Assembly (NCBI GenBank): GCA_035048495.1
Contig: JASUTR010000031.1
Coordinates: forward strand, 372,001 to 436,000
Length of the DNA stretch: 64,000 nucleotides
DNA from: Euptelea pleiosperma
Taxonomy: Eukaryota > Streptophyta > Magnoliopsida > Ranunculales > Eupteleaceae
Direction of reading: 5' to 3'
Below the pieces are notes generated by a model, which saw only the letters and a program-made list of their open reading frames with translations, searched no databases and was not told the DNA's origin. This document shows, piece after piece, positions 1 to 12,400 of this stretch. Each line of letters opens with the position of its first letter. Within the stretch, counting starts at the first letter, position 1. The position numbers and the translations under genes are program-made.

Positions 1-2163
1 TTGTTATAAGCTTAGGAATCTAACGCACAAACTGAGTCCAATTGGAGTCATTGACGCACGGATGGAGCAAACTTGTTCCGACAGTCCCGAATCATGTTCC
101 TACACTTCAAATGTGTTTAAACAATTGTAATAGAAGATATTTAGTCTATTTACGAGGTCCGGTTGAGAACAAGTCACTAGTTATAGGCTTAGGAATGTAA
201 CAAACAAACTGAGTCCAATTAGAGACATTGACGCACGGATGGAGCAAACTTGTTTCGACTGTCCCGAATCTTGTTCCAAGACTTCAAATGTGTTTAAACA
301 ATTATAATAAAAGAGATTGAGTCAAATTACCTGTTCCGGTTGCGAAAAAGTCACTTGTTATAAGCTTAGGAATGTAACGCACAAACTGAGTCCAATTAGA
401 GTCATTGACGCACGGATGGGGCAAACTTGTTTCGACAGTCCTGAATCTTGTTTCTACAATTCAAATGTGTTTAAACAATTGTAATAGAGGATATTGAGTC
501 AAATTACGAGGTCCGGTTGAGAACAAGTCACTTGTTATAGGCTTAGGAATGTAACACACAAACTGAATCCAATTAGAGACATTGACGCACGGATGGAGCA
601 AACTTGTTTCAACCGTCCTGAATCTTGTTCCAAGACTTCAAATGTGTTTAAACAATTGTAATGGAAGAGATTGAGTCAAATTACCAGGTCCGGTTGCGAA
701 AAAGTCACTTGTTATAAGCTTCGGAATGTAACGCACAAACTGAGTCCAATTAGAGTCATTGACGCACGGATGTAGCAAACTTGATTAACAGTCCTGAATC
801 TCTTTGCAGTGCCTCAAATGTGTTAAAACAATTGTTATAGAAGATATTGGGTCAAATTACGAGGTCCGGTCGAGAACAAGTCACTAGTTATAGACTTCGG
901 AATGTAACACCCAAACTAAGTCCAATTAGAGTCATTGACGCACGAAAGGAGCAAACTTGTTTCGACTGTCCCGAATCTTGTTCCAAGACTTCAAATGTGT
1001 TTAAACAATTGTAATAGAAGAGATTGAGTCAAATTACCAGGTTCGGTTGTGAAAAAATCACTTGTTATAAGCTTAGGAATGTAACACACAAACTGAGTCC
1101 AATTAGAGTCATTGACGCACGGATGGGGCAAACTTGTTACGACAGTCCCGAATCTTGTTCCTACACTTCAAATGTCTTTAAACAATTGTAATAGAAGATA
1201 TTGAGTCAAATTACGAGGTCCGGTTGAGAATAAGACACTTGTTATAGGCTTAGGAATGTAACACACAAACTGAATCCAATTAGAGACATTGACGCACGGA
1301 TGGAGCAAACCTGTTTCAACCGTCCCGAATCTTGTTCCAAGACTTCAAATGTGTTTAAACAATTGTAATAGAAGAGATTGAGTCAAATTACCAGGTTCGG
1401 TTGTGAAAAAATCACTTGTTATAAGCTTAGGAATGTAACGGACAAACTGAGTCCAATTAGAGTCATTAACGCACGGATGGGGCAAACTTGTTACGAAAGT
1501 CCCGAATCTTGTTCCTACACTTCAAATGTGTTTAAACAATTGTAATAGAAGATATTGAGTCAAATTACGAGGTCCGGTTGAGAATAAGTCACTAGTTATA
1601 GGCTTAGGAATGTGACACACAAACTGAATCCAATTAGAGACATTGACGCACGGATGGAGCAAACTTGTTTAGACCATCCCGAATCTTGTTCCAAGACTTC
1701 AAATGTGTTTAGACAATTGTAATGGAAGAGATTGAGTCAAATTACCTGGTCCGGTTGCGAAAAAGTCACTTGTTATAAGCTTCGGAAGGTAACGCACAAA
1801 CTGAGTCCAATTAGAGTCATTGACGCACGGATGGGGCAAACTTGTTTGACAGTCCCGAATCTTATTCCAACACTTCAAATGGGTTAAAACAATTGTTATA
1901 GAAGATATTGGGTCAAATTACGAGGTCCGGTCGAGAACAAGTCACTAGTTATAGACTTCGGAATGTAACGCACAAACTAAGTCCAACTAGAGTCATTGAC
2001 ACACGAATGGAGCAAACTTGTTTCGACTGTCCCGAATCTTTTTCCAAAACTTCAAATGTGTTTAAACAATTGCAATAGAAGATATAGAGTCAAATTACGA
2101 GGTCCGGTTGAGAACAAGTCACTAGTTATAGGCTTAGGAATGTAACACACAAACTGAGTCCAA

Positions 2164-2420
2164 TTAGAGACATTGACGCACGGATGGAGCAAACTTGTTT
2201 CGACCGTCCCGAATGTTGTTCTCAGACTTCAAATGTGTTTAAACAATTGTAATGGAAGAAATTGAGTCAAATTACGAGATCCGGTTGCGAAAAAGTCACT
2301 TGTTATAAGCTTAGGAATGTAACGCACAAACTGAGTCTAATTAGAGTCAGTTTCAACAGTCCTGAATCTTGTTTCTAAAATTCAAATGTGTTTAAACAAT
2401 TGTAATGGAAGAGATTGAGT
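2164..2420. repeat. Satellite monomer with 24-bp internal deletion
   Basis: At 2349/2350 the sequence jumps from TTAGAGTCA directly to GTTTCAACAG, omitting the 24 bp that normally carry GACGCACGGATGGGGCAAAC. The flanking monomers are full length, so this is a private small deletion in one unit. Confidence 0.85.
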
Positions 2421-4085
2421 CAAATTGCGTGGTCCGATTGCGAAAAAGTCACTTGTTATAAGCTTAGGAATGTAACGCACAAATTGAGTCCAATTAGAGT
2501 CAGTGACGCACGGATGGGGCAAACTTGTTTCCACAGTCCTGAATCTTGTTTCTACAATTCAAATGTGTTTAAACAATTGTAATGGAAGAGATTGAGTCAA
2601 ATTACGTGGTCCGGTTGCGAAAAAGTCACTTGTTATAAGCTTAGGAATGTAACGCACAAACTGAGTCCAATTGGAGTCATTGACGCACGGATGGAGCAAA
2701 CTTGGTCCGACAGTCCCGAATCTTGTTCCTACACTTCAAATGTGTTTAAACAATTGTAATAGAAGATATTGAGTCTATTTACGAGGTCCGGTTGAGAACA
2801 AGTCACTAGTTATAGGCTTAGGAATGTAACACACAAACTGAGTCCAATTAGCGACATTGACGCACGGATGGAGCAAACTTGTTTCGACTGTCCCGAATCT
2901 TGTTCCAAGACTTCAAATGTGTTTAAACAATTATAATAAAAGAGATTGAGTCAAATTACCTGTTCCGGTTGCGAAAAAGTCACTTGTTATAAGCTTAGGA
3001 ATGTAACGCACAAACTGAGTCCAATTGGAGTCATTGACGCACGGATGGAGCAAACTTGTTCCGACAGTCACGAATCTTGTTCCTACACTTCATATGTGTT
3101 TAAACAATTGTAATAGAAGATATTGAGTCTATTTACGAGGTCCGGTTGAGAACAAGTCACTAGTTATAGGCTTAGGAATGTAACACACAAACTGAGTCCA
3201 ATTAGCGACATTGACGCACGGATGGAGCAAACTTGTTTCGACTGTCCCGAATCTTGTTTCAAGACTTCAAATGTGTTTAAACAATTATAATAAAAGAGAT
3301 TGAGTCAAATTACCTGTTCCGGTTGCGAAAAAGTCACTTGTTATAAGCTTAGGAATGTAACGCACAAACTGAGTCCAATTAGAGTCATTGACGCACGGAT
3401 GGGGCAAACTTATTCCGACAGTCCCGAATCTTGTTCCTACACTTCAAATGTGTTTAAACAATTGTAATAGAAGATATTGAGTCTATTTACGAGGTCCGGT
3501 TGAGAACAAGTCACTAGTTATAGGCTTAGGAATGTAACAAACAAACTGAGTCCAATTAGAGACATTGACGCACGGATGGAACAAACTTGTTTCGACCGTC
3601 CCGAATCTTGTTCCAAGACTTCAAATGTGTTTAAACAATTGTAATAGACGAGATTAAGTCAAATTACCAGGTCCGGTTGCGAAAAAGTCACTTGTTATAA
3701 GCTTCGGAATGTAACGCACAAACTGAGTCTAATTAGAGTCATTGACGCACGGATGGGGCAAACTTGTTTCAACAGTCCTGAATCTTGTTTCTAAAATTCA
3801 AATGTGTTTAAACAATTGTAATGGAAGATATTGAGTCAAATTACGTGGTCCGGTTGAGAACAAGTCACTTGTTATAGGCTTAGGAATGTAACACACAAAC
3901 TGAATCCAATTAGAGACATTGACGCACGGATGGAGCAAACTTGTTTCAACCATCCCGAATCTTGTTCCAAGACTTCAAATGTGTTTAAACAATTGTAATG
4001 GAAGAGATTGAGTCAAATTACCAGGTCCGGTTGCGAAAAAGTCACTTGTTATAAGCTTCGGAATGTAACGCACAAACTGAGTCCA

Positions 4086-5855
4086 ATTGGAGTCATTGAC
4101 GCACGGATGGAGCAAACTTGTTTCGACTGTCCCGAATCTTGTTCCAAGACTTCAAATGTGTTTAAACAATTATAATAAAAGAGATTGAGTAAAATTACCT
4201 GTTCCGGTTGCGAAAAAGTCACTTGTTATAAGCTTAGGAATGTAACGCACAAACTGAGTCCAATTGGAGTCATTGACGCACGGATGGAGCAAACTTGTTC
4301 CGACAGTCCCGAATCTTGTTCCTACACTTCAAATGTGTTTAAACAATTGTAATAGAAGATATTGAGTCTATTTACGAGGTCCGGTTGAGAACAAGTCACT
4401 AGTTATAGGCTTAGGAATGTAACAAACAAACTGAGTCCAATTAGCGACATTGACGCACGAATGGAGCAAACTTGTTTCGACTGTCCCGAATCTTGTTCCA
4501 AGACTTCAAATGTGTTTAAACAATTATAATAAAAGAGATTGAGTCAAATTACCTGTTCCGGTTGCGAAAAAGTCACTTGTTATAAGCTTAGGAATGTAAC
4601 GCACAAACTGAGTCCAATTAGAGTCATTGACGCACGGATGGGGCAAACTTGTTTCGACAGTCCTGAATCTTGTTTCTACAATTCAAATGTGTTTAAACAA
4701 TTGTAATAGAGGATATTGAGTCAAATTACGAGGTCCGGTTGAGAACAAGTCACTTGTTATAGGCATAGGAATGTAACACACAAACTGAATCCAATTAGAG
4801 ACATTGACGCACGGATGGAGCAAACTTGTTTCAACCGTCCCGAATCTTGTTCGAAGACTTCAAATGTGTTTAAACAATTGTAATGGAAGAGATTGAGTCA
4901 AATTACCAGTTCCGGTTGCGAAAAAGTCACTTGTTATAAGCTTCGGAATGTAACGCACAAACTGAGTCCAATTGGAGTCATTGACGCACGGATGGAGCAA
5001 ACTTGTTTCGACTGTCCCGAATCTTGTTCCAAGACTTCAAATGTGTTTAAACAATTATAATAAAAGAGATTGAGTCAAATTACCTGTTCCGGTTGCGAAA
5101 AAGTCACTTGTTATAAGCTTAGGAATGTAACGCACAAACTGAGTCCAATTGGAGTCATTGACGCACGGATGGAGCAAACTTGTTCCGACAGTCCCGAATC
5201 TTGTTCCTACACTTCAAATGTGTTTAAACAATTGTAATAGAAGATATTGAGTCTATTTACGAGGTCCGGTTGAGAACAAGTCACTAGTTATAGGCTTAGG
5301 AATGTAACTAACAAACAGAGTCCAATTAGCGACATTGACGCACGGATGGAGCAAACTTGTTTCGACTGTCCCGAATCTTGTTCCAAGACTTCAAATGTGT
5401 TTAAAAAATTATAATAAAAGAGATTGAGTCAAATTACCTGTTCCGGTTGCGAAAAAGTCACTTGTTATAAGCTTAGGAATGTAACGCACAAACTGAGTCC
5501 AATTAGAGTCATTAACGCACGGATGGGGCAAACTTGTTTCGATTGTCCTGAATCTTGTTTCTAAAATTCAAATGTGTTTAAACAATTGTAATGGAAGAGA
5601 TTGAGTCAAATTACGTGGTCCGGTTGCGAAAAAGTCACTTGTTATAAGCTTAGGAATGTAACGCACAAACTGAGTCCAATTAGAGTCAGTGACGCACGGA
5701 TGGGGCAAACTTGTTTCCACAGTCCTGAATCTTGTTTCTACAATTCAAATGTGTTTAAACAATTGTAATGGAAGAGACATTGGGTCAAATTACGAGGTCC
5801 GGTTGAGAACAAGTCACGAAAGGAGCAAACTTGTTTCGACTGTCCCGAATCTTGT
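4086..5855. repeat. Two imperfect copies of a 5-monomer (885-bp) higher-order repeat
   Basis: The monomer combination AAGCTTCGG junction plus ATTGGAGTC plus TTTCGACTG occurs at 4086 and again at 4971, 885 bp (5 x 177) later, followed in both cases by the same order of monomer types. The copies have drifted (for example ATTGACGCACG at 4624 against ATTAACGCACG at 5509), and the second copy ends in a deletion junction at 5817. Because five is odd, this unit breaks the AB dimer alternation. A similar 5-mer recurs at 54.7-56.5 kb. Confidence 0.65.
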
Positions 5856-5987
5856 TCAAGACTTCAAATGTGTTTAAACAATTGTAATAGAAGAGATTGA
5901 GTCAAATTACCAGGTTCGGTTGTGAAAAAATCACATGTTATAAGCTTAGGAATGTAACGGACAAACTGAGTCCAATTAGAGTCATTG
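5692..5987. repeat. Satellite monomer with about 59-bp deletion at CAC microhomology
   Basis: Two landmark positions that should be 354 bp apart are 296 bp apart (5691 and 5987). At 5815-5818 AAGTCAC runs straight into GAAAGGAGC; the expected stretch from TAGTTATAGAC to GACGCAC is missing, and CAC is present at both deletion ends. A 1-bp loss (TTGTTCAAG near 5853) and a 2-bp gain near 5775 account for the rest. The 62-codon open frame across this junction is a by-product of the frame shift and not a gene. Confidence 0.8.
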
Positions 5988-6269
5988 ACGCACAGATGGG
6001 GCAAACTTGTTACGACAGTCCCGAATCTTGTTCCTACACTTCAAATGTGTTTAAACAATTGTAATAGAAGATATTGAGTCAAATTACGAGGTCCGGTTGA
6101 GAATAAGTCACTAGTTTTAGGCTTAGGAATGTGACACACAAACTGAATCCAATTAGAGACATTGACGCACGGATGGAGCAAACTTGTTTCGACCATCCCG
6201 AATCTTGTTCCAAGACTTCAAATGTGTTTAGACAATTATAATGGAAGAGATTGAGTCAAATTACCTGGT

Positions 6270-7861
6270 CCGGTTGCGAAAAAGTCACTTGTTATAAGCT
6301 TCGGAAGGTAACGCACAAACTGAGTCCAATTAGAGTCATTGACGCACGGATGGGGCAAACTTGTTTGACAGTCCCGAATCTTATTCCAACACTTCAAATG
6401 GGTTAAAACAATTGTTATAGATGATATTGGGTCAAATTACGAGGTCCGGTCGAGAACAAGTCACTAGTTATAGACTTCGGAATGTAACGCACAAACTAAG
6501 TCCAACTAGAGTCATTGACACACGAATGGAGCAAACTTGTTTCGACTGTCCCGAATCTTGTTCCAAAACTTCAAATGTGTTTAAACAATTGCAATAGAAG
6601 ATATAGAGTCAAATTACGAGGTCCGGTTGAGAACAAGTCACTAGTTATAGGCTTAGGAATGTAACACACAAACTGAGTCCAATTAGAGACATTGACGCAC
6701 GGATGGAGCAAACTTGTTTCGACCGTCCCGAATCTTGTTCCCAGACTTCAAATGTGTTTAAACAATTGTAATGGAAGAAATTGAGTCAAATTACGAGATC
6801 CAGTTGCGAAAAAGTCACTTGTTATAAGCTTAGGAATGTAACGCACAAACTGAGTCTAATTAGAGTCATTGACGCACGGATGGGGCAAACTTGTTTCAAC
6901 AGTCCTGAATCTTGTTTCTAAAATTCAAATGTATTTAAACAATTGTAATGGAAGAGATTGAGTCAAATTACGTGGTCCGGTTGCGAAATAGTCACTTGTT
7001 ATAAGCTTAGGAATGTAACGCACAAACTGAGTCCAATTAGAGTCAGTGACGCACGGATGGGGCAAACTTGATTCCACAGTCCTGAATCTTGTTTCTACAT
7101 TTCAAATGTGTTTAAACAATTGTAATGGAAGAGATTGAGTCAAATTACGTGGTCCGGTTGCGAAAAAGTCACTTGTTATAAGCTTAGGAATGTAACGCAC
7201 AAACTGAGTCCAATTGGAGTCATTGACGCACGGATGGAGCAAACTTGTTCCGACAGTCCCGAATCTTGTTCCTACACTTCAAATGTGTTTAAACAATTGT
7301 AATAGAAGATATTGAGTCTATTTACGAGGTCCGGTTGAGAACAAGTCACTAGTTATAGGCTTAGGAATGTAACACACAAACTGAGTCCAATTAGCGACAT
7401 TGACGCACGGATGGAGCAAACTTGTTTCGACTGTCCCGAATCTTGTTCCAAGACTTCAAATGTGTTTAAACAATTATAATAAAAGAGATTGAGTTAAATT
7501 ACCTGTTTCGGTTGCGAAAAAGTCACTTGTTATAAGCTTAGGAATGTAACGCACAAACTGAGTCCAATTAGAGTCATTGACGCACGGATGGGGCAAACTT
7601 GTTTCGACAGTCCTGAATCTTGTTTCTACAATTCAAATGTATTTAAACAATTGTAATAGAGGATATTGAGTCAAATTACGAGGTCCGGTTGAGAACAAGT
7701 CACTTGTTATAGGCTTAGGAATGTAAGACACAAACTGAATCCAATTAGAGACATTGACGCACGGATGGAGCAAACTTGTTTCAACCATCCCGAATCTTGT
7801 TCCAAGACTTCAAATGTGTTTAAACAATTGTAATGGAAGAGATTGAGTCAAATTACCAGGT
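6270..7861. repeat. 9-monomer higher-order repeat (1592 bp), copy 1
   Basis: Private markers recur at a 1592-bp step: TTATAGATGAT at 6415, 8007 and 9599; TGAGTCTAAT at 6851 and 8443; AAATGTATTT at 7635 and 9227. The step is 9 x 177 minus 1, the missing base being in the short monomer with TTGTTTGACAG. Ends are approximate. Confidence 0.8.
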
Positions 7862-9453
7862 CCGGTTGCGAAAAAGTCACTTGTTATAAGCTTCGGAAGG
7901 TAACGCACAAACTAAGTCCAATTAGAGTCATTGACGCACGGATGGGGCAAACTTGTTTGACAGTCCCGAATCTTATTCCAACACTTCAAATGGGTTAAAA
8001 CAATTGTTATAGATGATATTGGGTCAAATTACGAGGTCCGGTCGAGAACAAGTCACTAGTTATAGAGTTCGGAATGTAACGCACAAACTAAGTCCAACTA
8101 GAGTCATTGACACACGAATGGAGCAAACTTGTTTCGACTGTCCCGAATCTTGTTCCAAAACTTCAAATGTGTTTAAACAATTGCAATAGAAGATATAGAG
8201 TCAAATTACGAGGTCCGGTTGAGAACAAGTCACTAGTTATAGGCTTAGGAATGTAACACACAAACTGAGTCCAATTAGAGACATTGACGCACGGATGGAG
8301 CAAACTTGTTTCGACCGTCCCGAATCTTGTTCCCAGACTTTAAATGTGTTTAAACAATTGTAATGGAAGAAATTGAGTCAAATTACGAGATCCAGTTGCG
8401 AAAAAGTCACTTGTTATAAGCTTAGGAATGTAACGCACAAACTGAGTCTAATTAGAGTCATTGACGCACGGATGGGGCAAACTTGTTTCAACAGTCCTGA
8501 ATCTTGTTTCTAAAATTCAAATGTATTTAAACAATTGTAATGGAAGAGATTGAGTCAAATTACGTGGTCCGGTTGCGAAAAAGTCACTTGTTATAAGCTT
8601 AGGAATGTAACGCACAAACTGAGTCCAATTAGAGTCAGTGACGCACGGATGGGGCAAACTTGTTTCCACAGTCCTGAATCTTGTTTCTACAATTCAAATG
8701 TGTTTAAACAATTGTAATTGAAGAGATTGAGTCAAATTACGTGGTCCGGTTGCGAAAAAGTCACTTGTTATAAGCTTAGGAATGTAACGCACAAACTGAG
8801 TCCAATTGGAGTCATTGACGCACGGATGGAGCAAACTTGTTCCGACAGTCCCGAATCTTGTTCCTACACTTCAAATGTGTTTAAACAATTGTAATAGAAG
8901 ATATTGAGTCTATTTACGAGGTCCGGTTGAGAACAAGTCACTAGTTATAGGCTTAGGAATGTAACAAACAAACTGAGTCCAATTAGCGACATTGACGCAC
9001 GGATGGAGCAAACTTGTTTCGACTGTCCCGAATCTTGTTCCAAGACTTCAAATGTGTTTAAACAATTATAATAAAAGAGATTGAGTCAAATTACCTGTTC
9101 CGATTGCGAAAAAGTCACTTGTTATAAGCTTAGGAATGTAACGCACAAACTGAGTCCAATTAGAGTCATTGACGCACGGATGGGGCAAACTTGTTTCGAC
9201 AGTCCTGAATCATGTTTCTACAATTCAAATGTATTTAAACAATTGTAATAGAGGATATTGAGTCAAATTACGAGGTCCAGTTGAGAACAAGTCACTTGTT
9301 ATAGGCTTAGGAATGTAACACACAAACTGAATCCAATTAGAGACATTGACGCACGGATGGAGCAAACTTGTTTCAACCGTCCCGAATCTTGTTCCAAGAC
9401 TTCAAATGTGTTTAAACAATTGTAATGGAAGAGATTGAGTCAAATTACCAGGT
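7862..9453. repeat. 9-monomer higher-order repeat (1592 bp), copy 2
   Basis: This is the second unit of the 9-mer pair, in register with copy 1. Scattered differences exist (for example AACACACAAACTG at 7371 against AACAAACAAACTG at 8963), so it is older than the 18-mer amplification in the right array. The register continues to about 9650, where the sequence departs at the monomer with CGCACGAAAGGAGC. Confidence 0.8.
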
Positions 9454-12400
9454 TCGGTTGCGAAAAAGTCACTTGTTATAAGCTTCGGAATGTAACGCAC
9501 AAACTGAGTCCAATTAGAGTCATTGACGCACGGATGGGGCAAACTTGTTTGACAGTCCCGAATCTGATTCCAACACTTCAAATGGGTTAAAACAATTGTT
9601 ATAGATGATATTGGGTCAAATTACGAGGTCCGGTCGAGAACAAGTCACTAGTTATAGACTTCGGAATGTAACGCCCAAACTAAGTCCAATTAGAGTCATT
9701 GACGCACGAAAGGAGCAAACTTGTTTCGACTGTCCCGAATCTTGTTCCAAGACTTCAAATGTGTTTAAACAATTGTAATAGAAGAGATTGAGTCAAATTA
9801 CCAGGTTCGGTTGTGAAAAAATCACTTGTTATAAGCTTAGGAATGTAACGGACAAACTGAGTCCCATTAGAGTCATTGACGCACGGATGGGGCAAACTTG
9901 TTACGAAAGTCCCGAATCTTGTTCCTACACTTCAAATGTGTTTAAACAATTGTAATAGAAGATATTGAGTCAAATTACGAGGTCCGGTTGATAATAAGTC
10001 ACTAGTTATAGGCTTAGGAATGTGACACACAAACTGAATCCAATTAGAGACATTGACGCACGGATGGAGCAAACTTGTTTCGACCATCCCGAATCTTGTT
10101 CTAAGACTTCAAATGTGTTTAGACAATTGTAATGGAAGAGATTGAGTCAAATTACCTGGTCCGGTTGCGAAAAAGTCACTTGGTATAAGCTTCGGAAGGT
10201 AACGCACAAACTGAGTCCAATTAGAGTCATTGACGCACGGATGGGGCAAACTTGTTTGACAGTCCCGAATCTTATTCCCACACTTCAAATGGGTTAAAAC
10301 AATTGTTATAGATGATATTGGGTCAAATTACAAGGTCCGGTCGAGAACAAGTCACTAGTTATAGACTTCGGAATGTAACGCACAAACTAAGTCCAACTAG
10401 AGTCATTGACACACGAATGGAGCAAACTTATTTCGACTGTCCCGAATCTTGTTCCAAAACTTCAAATGTGTTTAAACAATTGCAATAGAAGATATAGAGT
10501 CAAATTACGAGGTCCGGTTGAGAACAAGTCACTAGTTATAGGCTTAGGAATGTAACACACAAACTGAGTCCAATTAGAGACATTGACGCACGGATGGAGC
10601 AAACTTGTTTCGACCGTCCCGAATCTTGTTCCCAGACTTCAAATGTGTTTAAACAATTGTAATGGAAGAAATTGAGTCAAATTACGAGATCCGGTTGCGA
10701 AAAAGTCACTTGTTATAAGCTTAGGAATGTAACGCACAAACTGAGTCTAATTAGAGTCATTGACGCACGGATGGGGCAAACTTGTTTCAACAGTCCTGAA
10801 TCTTGTTTCTAAAATTCAAATGTGTTTAAACAATTGTAATGGAAGAGATTGAGTCAAATTACGTGGTCCGGTTGTGAAAAAGTCACTTGTTATAAGCTTA
10901 GGAATGTAACGCACAAACTGAGTCCAATTAGAGTCAGTGACGCACGGATGGGGCAAACTTGTTTCCACAGTCCTGAATCTTGTTTCTACAATTCAAATGT
11001 GTTTTAACAATTGTAATGGAAGAGATTGAGTCAAATTACGTGGTCCGGTTGCGAAAAAGTCACTTGTTATAAGCTTAGGAATGTAACGCACAAACTGAGT
11101 CCAATTGGAGTCATTGACGCACGGATGGAGCAAACTTGTTCCGACAGTCCCGAATCTTGTTCCTACACTTCAAATGTGTTTAAACAATTGTAATAGAAGA
11201 TATTGAGTCTATTTACGAGGTCCGGTTGAGAACAAGTCACTAGTTATAGGCTTAGGAATGTAACACACAAACTGAGTCCAATTAGCGACATTGACGCACG
11301 GATGGAGCAAACTTGTTTCGACTGTCCCGAATCTTGTTCCAAGACTTCAAATGTGTTTAAACAATTATAATAAAAGAGATTGAGTCAAATTACCTGTTCC
11401 GGTTGCGAAAAAGTCACTTGTTATAAGCTTAGGAATGTAACGCACAAACTGAGTCCAATTGGAGTCATTGACGCACGGATGGAGCAAACTTGTTCCGACA
11501 GTCCCGAATCTTGTTCCTACACTTCAAATGTGTTTAAACAATTGTAATAGAAGATATTGAGTCTATTTACGAGGTCCGGTTGAGAACAAGTCACTAGTTA
11601 TAGGCTTAGGAATGTAACAAACAAACTGAGTCCAATTAGCGACATTGACGCACGGATGGAGCAAACTTGTTCCGACTGTCCCGAATCTTGTTCCAAGACT
11701 TCAAATGTGTTTAAACAATTATAATAAAAGAGATTGAGTCAAATTACCTGTTCCGGTTGCGAAAAAGTCACTTGTTATAAGCTTAGGAATGTAACGCACA
11801 AACTGAGTCCAATTAGAGTCATTGACGCACGGATGGGGCAAACTTGTTTCGACAGTCCTGAATCTTGTTTCTACAATTTAAATGTGTTTAAACAATTGTA
11901 ATAGAGGATATTGAGTCAAATTACGAGGTCCGGTTGAGAACAAGTCACTTGTTATAGGCTTAGGAATGTAACACACAAACTGAATCCAATTAGAGACATT
12001 GACGCACGGATGGAGCAAACTTGTTTCAACCGTCGCGAATATTGTTCCAAGACTTCAAATGTGTTTAAACAATTGTAATGGAAGAGATTGAGTCAAATTA
12101 CCAGGTCTGGTTGCGAAAAAGTCACTTGTTATAAGCTTCGGAATGTAACGCACAAACTGAGTCCAATTAGAGTCATTGACGCACGGATGGGGCAAACTTG
12201 TTTAACAGTCCTGAATCTCTTTGCAGCGCCTCAAATGTGTTAAAACAATTGTTATAGAAGATATTGGGTCAAATTACGAGGTCCGGTCGAGAACAAGTCA
12301 CTAGTTATAGACTTCGGAATGTAACGCCCAAACTAAGTCCAATTAGAGTCATTGACGCACGAAGGAGCAAACTTGTTTCGACTGTCCCGAATCTTGTTCC

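Noticed and set aside
2881..2920. CENP-B-box-like spacing in TTTCGACTGTCCCGAA of the satellite
   Set aside because: TTCG and the second CG are correctly spaced, but the required central A and the final GG of the box are absent in all monomers inspected.
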